Assembly: GCA_946629475.1 (NCBI GenBank)
Contig: CAMOXX010000148.1
Location: 1 to 6,858, forward strand
Direction of reading: 5' to 3'
DNA from: an uncultured Blautia sp.
GTDB lineage: Bacteria > Bacillota > Clostridia > Lachnospirales > Lachnospiraceae
Length of the DNA stretch: 6,858 bases
Each line of letters begins with the position of its first letter. The first letter of the stretch is position 1. Shown piece after piece: positions 1 to 4,674 of this stretch. The notes beneath the pieces were generated by a model. It was not told the origin of the DNA. It searched no databases and saw only the letters and a list, made by a program, of their open reading frames with translations. Both the position numbers and the translations under genes were made by a program.

Positions 1-911
1 CCGCCTTCGATTGCCGGGAACTGGAACACGCCGCACTTCTCTTCGAAGTCAGGATTTGCGCCGTTCATCTGTCCGATTGCCCAGGAACCCTGGATCAGGA
101 TCGCTGCTTCTTCAAAGTACAGGGCTGCTGTTGCGTCATCGTTGGAGTCGCCTGCTGCGGTCTCCTGGAAGTACTGGGAGAGTTCTTTCAGTTTTTCGCC
201 TGCTGCGATGGTCTTGTCCTGTACCCAGCTCTCTTCGCCGGAGTTGATTGCCTGAAGGTCAACGCCCTCTCTGTCGCAGAGATATCCTGCCAGCATGGAC
301 AGGCACCATGCGGTACCGGCGCTGATTGTGATCGGTGTGTAGCCTGCATCTTTGATCTTCTGGCAGACATCCAGCAGTTCATCGTAGGTTGTCGGAACCT
401 CTGCTCCGGCTTCCTCAAAGATCTCTTTATTGTAGAACACACATGCAGCTGCGGTGTTGAGCGGCACGGCGTAGATCTTGCCGTCATAGGTCTGCTGCGC
501 GAACACGGCGTCGCCTGCAAAGGTGTCCTTCCAGCCGTCAGCCTCAAGGTATTCATCCAGCGGAGCTGCCACACCGGGAGCCACATAGTCGGTCAGGTTC
601 GGGCCGGGGCTTACGATAAACACATCCGGTGTCTGACCGGCATCTACGAGAGCGTTCAGCTGAGTGTAATACTCCTCCAGCTGGGTGGTGATCGGTGTTA
701 CATGATAAACGCCCTCATAATCAGCGTTGAAACGGTCGATTACTTCTTTAAAGCCTTTTGTAATGTTATCCTCGGAAGCCTCCAGGTCATCCCAGAACAT
801 CCAGGTGATCTCCTGCACCTCATCCTCTGCCTGAGCCGGGATTGCCATTGTCAGTGTACCTGCGACCATTGCTGCGGAAAGCAGAACCGAGAGCCATCTT
901 TTCTTTGCCAT
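1..911 (-). CDS. Carbohydrate ABC transporter solute-binding protein, family 1, partial (C-terminus beyond window)
   Basis: Extracellular binding protein that would deliver a sugar or oligosaccharide to an ABC permease; ligand unknown. The frame is open from the ATG at 909-911 to the window edge, giving 303 complete codons of a family usually 400-450 residues long, so the C-terminal quarter to third is missing. A start at this ATG is supported by a strong AGGAGG site 5-6 bases upstream. Residues 1-28 form a signal peptide (MAKKRW, hydrophobic core, AQA before E29); there is no lipobox cysteine. Typical SBP_bac_1 features are QTPDVFIV (93-100), DGKIYAVPLN (143-152), FYNKEIFEEAG (159-169), VPTTYDELL (172-180) and ILIQGSWAIGQM (271-282). 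It is divergent from an AraC regulator, a common arrangement for sugar-uptake operons. Permease genes would be expected to the left, outside the window. Family call is firm; substrate is not inferable. Confidence 0.93.
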   Translation of the reverse strand, partial: MAKKRWLSVLLSAAMVAGTLTMAIPAQAEDEVQEITWMFWDDLEASEDNITKGFKEVIDRFNADYEGVYHVTPITTQLEEYYTQLNALVDAGQTPDVFIVSPGPNLTDYVAPGVAAPLDEYLEADGWKDTFAGDAVFAQQTYDGKIYAVPLNTAAACVFYNKEIFEEAGAEVPTTYDELLDVCQKIKDAGYTPITISAGTAWCLSMLAGYLCDREGVDLQAINSGEESWVQDKTIAAGEKLKELSQYFQETAAGDSNDDATAALYFEEAAILIQGSWAIGQMNGANPDFEEKCGVFQFPAIEG

Positions 912-947
912 AATGTTTCCTCCTTTTATTGATAAGTTTAAGAGCCT

Positions 948-990
948 TTCCGCCTTTCGCGGAATTGTAAGCCGTCTTCCTGTCGGCTTA
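948..990 (-). promoter_or_regulatory. Two small hairpins in the leader of the sugar-binding protein gene
   Basis: TTCCGC (948-953) pairs with GCGGAA (959-964) around a 5-nt loop, and TAAGCCG (968-974) pairs with CGGCTTA (984-990) around a 9-nt loop. Both lie in the presumed 5' untranslated region, 37-79 bases before the start codon. Read on the plus strand the second hairpin is followed by only four T, so a terminator for plus-strand transcripts is unlikely. A role in mRNA stability or processing of an abundant binding-protein transcript is possible, but this is inference. Confidence 0.4.
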
Positions 991-1004
991 TTTTCGATAA
1001 TCCA

Positions 1005-1013
1005 ATCATATCA
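1005..1013 (-). promoter_or_regulatory. Candidate extended -10 promoter for the sugar-binding protein gene
   Basis: On the minus strand the bases read TGA followed by TATGAT, an extended -10 (TGn) with five of six consensus bases; a start near 998 would give a leader of about 87 nt. At 17-bp spacing the -35 position (1028-1033, GAGAAA) is poor, as expected for an activator-dependent promoter. Operator-like repeats start at 1041, directly upstream of that weak -35. A competing candidate lies further upstream: perfect TTGACA at 1095-1100 with ATTAAT at 1071-1076 (18-bp spacer). Confidence 0.4.
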
Positions 1014-1040
1014 AAGAGAGTATCTGCTTTCTCTGTAAAA

Positions 1041-1072
1041 ATTGCTTTATGATTACGAATTATTGCTATTAT
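1041..1072. promoter_or_regulatory. Candidate AraC-family operator: ATTGCT half-sites 21 bp apart
   Basis: ATTGCTTTAT at 1041-1050 and ATTGCTATTAT at 1062-1072 are direct repeats offset by exactly 21 bp, two helical turns. AraC-family activators typically bind such spaced direct half-sites next to the -35 region, and this pair abuts the weak -35 of the minus-strand promoter candidate. The distal half-site is part of a 14-bp sequence, TACGAATTATTGCT (1054-1067), that recurs at 1288-1301. The assignment to the adjacent regulator is inferred from position only. Confidence 0.4.
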
Positions 1073-1301
1073 TAATTTTTGATATTGGGTGATATGTCAA
1101 TATATATAAAAACTACATCTCTTTTTTATGCATATTTACTTGGGCAGTCTGGCGATGTTTGCTTTATCATTCGTTTTTATATGAGTATATTGCCTTTATT
1201 TTGAATTTCTGGTAGAATATTCTCCATAACAAAATAGCAATTTTTAATCAGCCGGAATTATTGTTATTTCAAATAATAGCTTTTTTGTACGAATTATTGC
1301 T
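1054..1301. repeat. 14-bp direct repeat and related motifs in the divergent intergenic region
   Basis: TACGAATTATTGCT occurs at 1054-1067 and 1288-1301. Its core GAATTATTG has a third copy at 1255-1263. In the opposite orientation AATAGCAA (1233-1240) is the reverse complement of TTGCTATT (1063-1070), and AATAATAGC (1272-1280) is the reverse complement of GCTATTATT (1065-1073); the two AATAGC cores are 42 bp apart. The region is AT-rich, so some matches will be chance, but the 14-bp identity and the 21/42-bp spacings suggest regulator sites at both ends of the divergent region. Confidence 0.5.
1190..1218 (+). promoter_or_regulatory. Candidate promoter for the araC-type gene
   Basis: TTGCCT (1190-1195) and TAGAAT (1213-1218) are separated by 17 bp. 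The -10 is preceded by TGG, an extended -10 arrangement. Transcription would begin near 1225, giving a leader of about 124 nt. Repeats at 1233-1240, 1255-1263, 1272-1280 and 1288-1301 would then lie downstream of the start, a position suited to autorepression (inference). Confidence 0.45.
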
Positions 1302-1348
1302 GTTCACTCTCTGTCTGTTAATTCAGCTTTCTGCTTCGGAGGAACACT

Positions 1349-2215
1349 ATGATCCATTATCTTGACGGAATCCACGAAACCGTGGACTATGGAACCGATT
1401 CGCAGGTCTGCCTGTACTATAATGACGAAAGCGAAAACTATCCCCCTCACTGGCACACGTCCTTCGAAGTCATTATGCCGGTGCGGAACAACTATGACAT
1501 CTCCTGCGGGGGCCGGCGATATCATCTGCGGGAAGGAGATGTTCTGATCATCTGCCCCTGCATGATCCACGAACTGTACGCTCCGGTGTCCGGTGAGCGC
1601 ATTATTTTCCAGCCGGGAATCAACTGCATCTCCCTGAACGAGATCAATCTTCTGACATCCATGATCTCGCCGGCCACTCTCATTACCCCCGAGGAGTACC
1701 CGATCATCCATGAACAGGTACAGCAGAATATGATCAAAATAAAAAATGAGTATTTCAGCGACGCACCGTACTCCGAAACGCTCATCTTTTCTCTCTTTAT
1801 GGAGATTCTGGTTCTGGTTGGCCGCAACCATATGGCCCACGCCGGTCAGAATGAGGAGGCCGGCGGTTCACGGCAGAAAGAATATATGGAAAAGTTCCTT
1901 TTTATAACCGGGTATATTGAAGAGCATTTTTCCGAAAATATAACGCTGGAGCAGGCTGCCTCCCTTGCAGGCTTCTCCAAATATCACTTTTCCAGGCTGT
2001 TCAAGCAGTACACGGACATTTCCTTTTACAAATACCTGAACCAGAAGAGGATCGATTATGCCCGGATCCTGCTTGCCGATCCCTCCCTCACCGTGATTGA
2101 GGTAGCCCTGCAGTCCGGTTTTCAGAGCCTGTCCGCCTTTCTGCGCATGTTCAAGCTGCAGAACGGCTGCACCCCGACAGAGTTCCGCAGCATGAACGCC
2201 AGGGAGGTGCTGTGA
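1349..2215 (+). CDS. AraC-family transcriptional regulator with N-terminal cupin domain
   Basis: A 288-residue DNA-binding regulator, normal length for the family. The ATG is supported by GGAGGA at 1338-1343. The N-terminal part is a cupin-type ligand-sensing domain: PPHWHTSFEV (32-41) followed by the REGDVLIICPCMIHEL strand (61-76), with His34, His36 and His74 at the positions typical of the cupin fold. The C-terminal region (about 177-282) holds the two AraC helix-turn-helix units: ITLEQAASLAGFSKYHFSRLFK (198-219) and the second unit from about 248, ending in the family signature GFQSLSAFLRMFK with CTPTEFR. It is transcribed away from the sugar-binding protein gene, so the likely job is sugar-responsive control of that divergent operon and perhaps of itself. 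Effector unknown. It probably does not control the downstream thi genes, which have their own promoter and riboswitch. Confidence 0.93.
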   Translation: MIHYLDGIHETVDYGTDSQVCLYYNDESENYPPHWHTSFEVIMPVRNNYDISCGGRRYHLREGDVLIICPCMIHELYAPVSGERIIFQPGINCISLNEINLLTSMISPATLITPEEYPIIHEQVQQNMIKIKNEYFSDAPYSETLIFSLFMEILVLVGRNHMAHAGQNEEAGGSRQKEYMEKFLFITGYIEEHFSENITLEQAASLAGFSKYHFSRLFKQYTDISFYKYLNQKRIDYARILLADPSLTVIEVALQSGFQSLSAFLRMFKLQNGCTPTEFRSMNAREVL

Positions 2216-2220
2216 TGGAT

Positions 2221-2238
2221 AAAGGGGCAGCGCCCTTT
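2221..2238 (+). terminator. Weak hairpin at the 3' end of the araC-type gene
   Basis: AAAGGG (2221-2226) pairs with CCCTTT (2233-2238) around a 6-nt loop, starting 5 bases after the stop codon. Only a short T-poor tail (CATTC) follows, so it is a weak candidate terminator. A second hairpin, GGAATGC (2263-2269) with GCATTCC (2273-2279) and a 3-nt loop, follows before the thi promoter and could contribute. Confidence 0.35.
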
Positions 2239-2269
2239 CATTCGGAATGCACCCTTTCATTCGGAATGC
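2233..2269. repeat. 18-bp tandem direct repeat containing an 11-bp palindrome
   Basis: CCCTTTCATTCGGAATGC is present twice, at 2233-2250 and 2252-2269, identical and offset by 19 bp. Each copy contains CATTC-G-GAATG (2239-2249 and 2258-2268), an inverted repeat around one base. The second copy's GGAATGC also pairs with GCATTCC at 2273-2279. The array ends 22 bases before the -35 of the thi promoter, so it could be a pair of operator sites or simply duplicated terminator-type sequence. Confidence 0.6.
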
Positions 2270-2290
2270 GGTGCATTCCTCAACTTTCCC

Positions 2291-2319
2291 TTGACATTTT
2301 TCCCCGGGGGGTTTATTCT
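2291..2319 (+). promoter_or_regulatory. Promoter of the thi operon
   Basis: TTGACA (2291-2296) is a perfect -35 element, followed after exactly 17 bp by TATTCT (2314-2319), four of six -10 bases. Transcription would start near 2326, just before the TPP aptamer, which is where a riboswitch promoter should be. The spacer contains the GC block CCCCGGGGGG (2302-2311), unusual in a promoter spacer. Confidence 0.65.
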
Positions 2320-2327
2320 CACATTAA

Positions 2328-2410
2328 CTGCTAGGGGAGCGAAAGCTGAGAATGTATGTTTACAGGACCCTCATCACCTGATCCGGGCAATACCGGCGTA
2401 GGGAAGCGAG
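2328..2410 (+). promoter_or_regulatory. TPP (thiamine pyrophosphate) riboswitch aptamer, THI box
   Basis: Conserved THI-box blocks occur in order: CTAGGGGAGC (2331-2340), GCTGAGA (2345-2351), ACCC (2367-2370), ACCTGAT (2376-2382), the P5 stem CCGG (2383-2386) with CCGG (2393-2396), and CGTAGGGAAG (2397-2406). P1 is a short pairing of TGCT (2329-2332) with AGCG (2405-2408). P3 is reduced to AGC/GCT closed by a GAAA tetraloop. The aptamer senses intracellular TPP and, with the terminator at 2443-2474, should switch the downstream transporter genes off when TPP is abundant. It is the strongest evidence that the following operon handles thiamine or a precursor. Confidence 0.96.
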
Positions 2411-2442
2411 AATACGGTTTATTTACGTGCATATAATAATAG

Positions 2443-2474
2443 AAAGAGCTCCCCTTTGGCGGGAGTTCTTTTTT
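2443..2474 (+). terminator. Riboswitch-controlled intrinsic terminator
   Basis: AAAGAGCTCCC (2443-2453) pairs with GGGAGTTCTTT (2461-2471) with one G-T wobble around a 7-nt loop, followed by a T run to 2474. It lies 32 bases after the aptamer and before the first gene. Its 5' arm GCTCCCCT (2448-2455) is the exact complement of AGGGGAGC (2333-2340) in aptamer P2/P3, so ligand-free RNA can form an antiterminator, while TPP-bound RNA leaves the terminator free to fold. Confidence 0.92.
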
Positions 2475-2503
2475 ATCTCTCTGAGATAAACGCTCCGCGA
2501 GCG
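2472..2503 (+). promoter_or_regulatory. Two abutting small hairpins between terminator and first thi gene
   Basis: TTTATCTC (2472-2479) pairs perfectly with GAGATAAA (2483-2490) around TCT, and CGCTC (2491-2495) pairs with GAGCG (2499-2503) around CGC. They follow the terminator stem with no gap and end 13 bases before the AAGGAG site of the first gene. The first hairpin uses part of the terminator T run, so it can form only in read-through transcripts. A stabilising or RBS-exposing role is inference. Confidence 0.45.
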
Positions 2504-2531
2504 AGACTTGAATGAAAGGAGATATACAAAC

Positions 2532-2825
2532 ATGGAAGCAAGTGTAGCAATCCAGAGCCTGCCGGAGGCACCGAACGACGAAGAGCTTTGCCGCATCGTT
2601 GACGAGGTGATCGATTATATCAAGAGTACCGGTTACAACTACTATGTCGGCCCCTTCGAAACCACCATTGAAGGCCCGTATGACGCTCTGATGGATATTG
2701 TAAAAGAATGCCAGCATATCGCGATCCGTGCCGGCGCCCCCTCAGTAGCCGCTTACATCAAAGTCAGCTACAAGCCGGAAGGAGAGGTTCTTTCCATTGA
2801 AAGAAAAATCGGCAAATATCACTGA
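2532..2825 (+). CDS. Thiamine-binding protein, MTH1187/YkoF-like (DUF77) family
   Basis: A 97-residue cytosolic protein, the usual size of single-domain members of this family. The family signature VGPFETTIEGPYDALMDIVK spans residues 39-58, and the beta-strand opening EASVAIQSLP (2-11) and the end of the fold (AYIKVSYKPEG) also fit. B. subtilis YkoF, a tandem relative, binds thiamine; a similar role here, as intracellular carrier, buffer or sensor, is inferred. I chose ATG 2532 because AAGGAGA at 2516-2522 is well placed for it. A TTG at 2508 would add eight residues but would put the ribosome site inside the gene. It is the first gene after the TPP riboswitch and overlaps the permease by 29 bases, so the two are probably translationally coupled. 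No signal peptide or membrane segment is seen. Confidence 0.9.
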   Translation: MEASVAIQSLPEAPNDEELCRIVDEVIDYIKSTGYNYYVGPFETTIEGPYDALMDIVKECQHIAIRAGAPSVAAYIKVSYKPEGEVLSIERKIGKYH

Positions 2826-3552
2826 CCGGCTTCCGGCCGCCGTCTCCCTGCTGCTGATCATCCTGCTCTGGTGGGCACTTTCCGCCTCCAATGCGATCCC
2901 GAACTACATGCTGCCTTCCCCGGCAGCCGTCGTCCGTGCTTTTATCGATGATTTCAGCAACCTGATGTACCACGCCCGCACATCTGTACTGGAGGCACTC
3001 TACGGCCTGCTGATCGGAATCGGCCTGGCTTTTTTCATCGCCACGCTCATGGACCGCTTTCTACTGATCGAAAGAGCGCTGAATCCGATCCTGATCATCT
3101 CCCAGACGATCCCGACGATCGCCATTGCGCCGCTCCTGGTTCTCTGGATGGGATTCGGCATGGCCCCCAAAATCACTCTGGTAGTCATCACCACATTTTT
3201 CCCGATCTCGGTTGGGCTTCTCGAAGGCTACAAAAGTGTGGATCCCGACTGCATCAATCTTCTCCGCTCAATGGGCGCCGGAAGAGTGCAGCTTTTCCAC
3301 CATGTTAAGCTGCCTGCCGCCCTTCCCCATTTTTTCTCGGGATTGAGGATATCGGCTTCCTACGCCGTCGTCGGAGCTGTTATCTCGGAATGGCTTGGCG
3401 GCTTCGAAGGTCTGGGCGTATATATGACCAGAGTAAAAAAGGCATACGCTTTTGACCGCATGTTCGCGGTGATCATCCTGATCGTCATTATCAGCCTGCT
3501 TCTTATGGCCCTCGTTGACCTGATTCGAAAACTTGTAATACGATGGAGGTAA
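2797..3552 (+). CDS. thiX: ABC transporter permease, thiamine/precursor uptake (NitT/TauT-type)
   Basis: A 251-residue inner-membrane channel subunit, typical length for this class. About six membrane segments are visible (roughly 13-30, 67-84, 96-118, 125-142, 186-200, 218-245). The cytoplasmic EAA-type loop that docks to the ATPase lies around 151-178, with the conserved MGAGRVQLFHHVKLPAALP stretch (159-177). The start is a TTG inside the preceding gene; AAGGAGAGG at 2779-2787 lies 9-12 bases upstream, and no ATG gives a better N-terminus ahead of the first membrane helix. The stop TAA (3550-3552) directly follows the GGAGG ribosome site of the next gene. Together with the binding protein and ATPase downstream it forms one importer; the TPP riboswitch points to thiamine or a pyrimidine precursor. 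By sequence alone it resembles other NitT/TauT permeases, so the substrate rests on context. Confidence 0.9.
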   Translation: MKEKSANITDRLPAAVSLLLIILLWWALSASNAIPNYMLPSPAAVVRAFIDDFSNLMYHARTSVLEALYGLLIGIGLAFFIATLMDRFLLIERALNPILIISQTIPTIAIAPLLVLWMGFGMAPKITLVVITTFFPISVGLLEGYKSVDPDCINLLRSMGAGRVQLFHHVKLPAALPHFFSGLRISASYAVVGAVISEWLGGFEGLGVYMTRVKKAYAFDRMFAVIILIVIISLLLMALVDLIRKLVIRWR

Positions 3553-3555
3553 GTC

Positions 3556-4563
3556 ATGAAAAATCTCAGATATCTCGCAGTGCTTTCTTCTGCTGCAGCC
3601 GCTCTCTTTGCCTGCACGCCTGCCTTCTGCGCAAATGAAGATCTCACAGAAATCACTTTCTGCCTTGACTGGACGCCAAACACCAACCATACAGGAATTT
3701 ACGCTGCCCAGGCTCTCGGTTATTATGAGGAGGAAGGTCTGGATGTTGAGATTGTTCAGCCGCCGGAAAACGGTGCCGTCCTTATGTGCGCAGCCGGCCA
3801 GGCGGAATTTGCCATCGATGCCCAGGATACCATGGCGGCTTCCCTCGATCTTGATGAACCGCTTGGAGTAACGGCTGTCGCTGCCATGCTTCAGCACAAT
3901 ACATCCGGAATTCTCTCCAGGGCCGGGGATGGAATCGACTCCCCCGCAGGGCTTGAGAACAAGGTTTATTCTACCTGGGAAAGCCCGATTGAGCTCGCCA
4001 TGCTCCGCTACTGCATGGAGCAGGAAAACGCCGACTTTGACAAAGTCACTTTGATTCCGAACGATATCACCGATGAGCCTGCCGCCCTCGCCGCAAATCA
4101 GACGGATGCAGTCTGGGTCTTTTACGGATGGAGCGGAATCAACGCAGAGGTGGAAGGCGTGGACTGTGACTACTGGAGCTTCAGCGATATCAGCCCCGAG
4201 CTCGATTACTACACACCCGTAATCCTTGCCAACAACGATTTTCTCAGCGAATCGCCCGATATCGCAAAGGCATTCCTCCGGGCAACAAAAAAAGGGTATG
4301 AGTATGCGGCCGAGCATCCGCAGGAAGCTGCCGACCTTCTGATCGAAGGTGACAACACAGGTTCCCTGACCGGCGCCCGCGATCTCGTTTACGCGAGCCA
4401 GGAATGGATCAGCGGGCAGTATACAGCCGACGCGCCTGCCTGGGGCGTGTTTGACGAAAGCCGCTGGAACGCCTTTTACTCCTGGCTTTACAGCAACGGA
4501 CTGACCACACATGATCTCTCCGGCATCGGATTTACCAACGAATATCTTTCTGAGGCAGAATAA
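3556..4563 (+). CDS. thiY: NMT1/THI5-like substrate-binding protein for thiamine precursor
   Basis: A 335-residue extracellular binding protein, usual length for ThiY. After the signal sequence the mature part opens with ITFCLDWTPNTNHTG (33-47), the hallmark of the NMT1/THI5 family that binds HMP-type pyrimidines (ThiY binds formylaminopyrimidine). Further fitting features are the GYYEEEGLDVEI stretch and the DAVWVFYGW segment. The yeast THI5 CCCFC catalytic motif is absent, consistent with transport rather than synthesis. Export: hydrophobic core at 4-19, then a near-lipobox LFAC (Cys20) with Phe where a small residue is usual, or type I cleavage near PAFCA; anchoring is therefore uncertain. 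GGAGG at 3545-3549 lies 6 bases before the ATG. Position between permease and ATPase behind a TPP riboswitch makes it the ligand-capturing component. Confidence 0.92.
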   Translation: MKNLRYLAVLSSAAAALFACTPAFCANEDLTEITFCLDWTPNTNHTGIYAAQALGYYEEEGLDVEIVQPPENGAVLMCAAGQAEFAIDAQDTMAASLDLDEPLGVTAVAAMLQHNTSGILSRAGDGIDSPAGLENKVYSTWESPIELAMLRYCMEQENADFDKVTLIPNDITDEPAALAANQTDAVWVFYGWSGINAEVEGVDCDYWSFSDISPELDYYTPVILANNDFLSESPDIAKAFLRATKKGYEYAAEHPQEAADLLIEGDNTGSLTGARDLVYASQEWISGQYTADAPAWGVFDESRWNAFYSWLYSNGLTTHDLSGIGFTNEYLSEAE

Positions 4564-4568
4564 ACGTA

Positions 4569-4608
4569 TAACTGTTCAGCATTCCGAATAATAGGTCCTG
4601 AACAGTTA
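4569..4608 (+). repeat. 11-bp perfect inverted repeat after thiY
   Basis: TAACTGTTCAG (4569-4579) is the exact reverse complement of CTGAACAGTTA (4598-4608), separated by 18 bases. It begins 5 bases after the thiY stop. No T run follows, so it is not a simple intrinsic terminator; a stem-loop protecting the upstream thiXY mRNA from 3' decay, or a protein site in DNA, are both possible. Confidence 0.6.
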
Positions 4609-4625
4609 CCCGGACACAATTATAC

Positions 4626-4651
4626 AGACAGGGGAGACCGCTCCCCTGTCT
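4626..4651 (+). terminator. Strong intercistronic hairpin, possible partial terminator
   Basis: AGACAGGGGAG (4626-4636) pairs perfectly with CTCCCCTGTCT (4641-4651) around the 4-nt loop ACCG. The tail TATTCATG is poor in T, so termination would be leaky. It ends 7 bases before the GAGGTG ribosome site of thiZ. Placed between binding protein and ATPase, it would suit lowering ATPase output relative to the binding protein, a common stoichiometry in ABC importers (inference). Confidence 0.55.
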
Positions 4652-4674
4652 TATTCATGAGGTGACGCACGACT

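Noticed and set aside
912..1348. Catabolite-repression (cre) site searched for in the sugar-gene control region
   Set aside because: No stretch resembles the cre consensus closely enough to report.
1304..1840. 178-codon open frame on the minus strand across the araC-type gene
   Set aside because: It lies opposite a gene with clear cupin and AraC domains and a good ribosome site; its own translation shows no recognisable domain.
2233..2279. Short repeats considered as a CRISPR array
   Set aside because: Only two copies at 19-bp period with no spacers and no cas genes.
3268..4512. 414-codon open frame on the minus strand across thiX/thiY
   Set aside because: It is antisense to two well-supported genes and spans their junction; the translation has no recognisable family features, so it is a codon-usage shadow.
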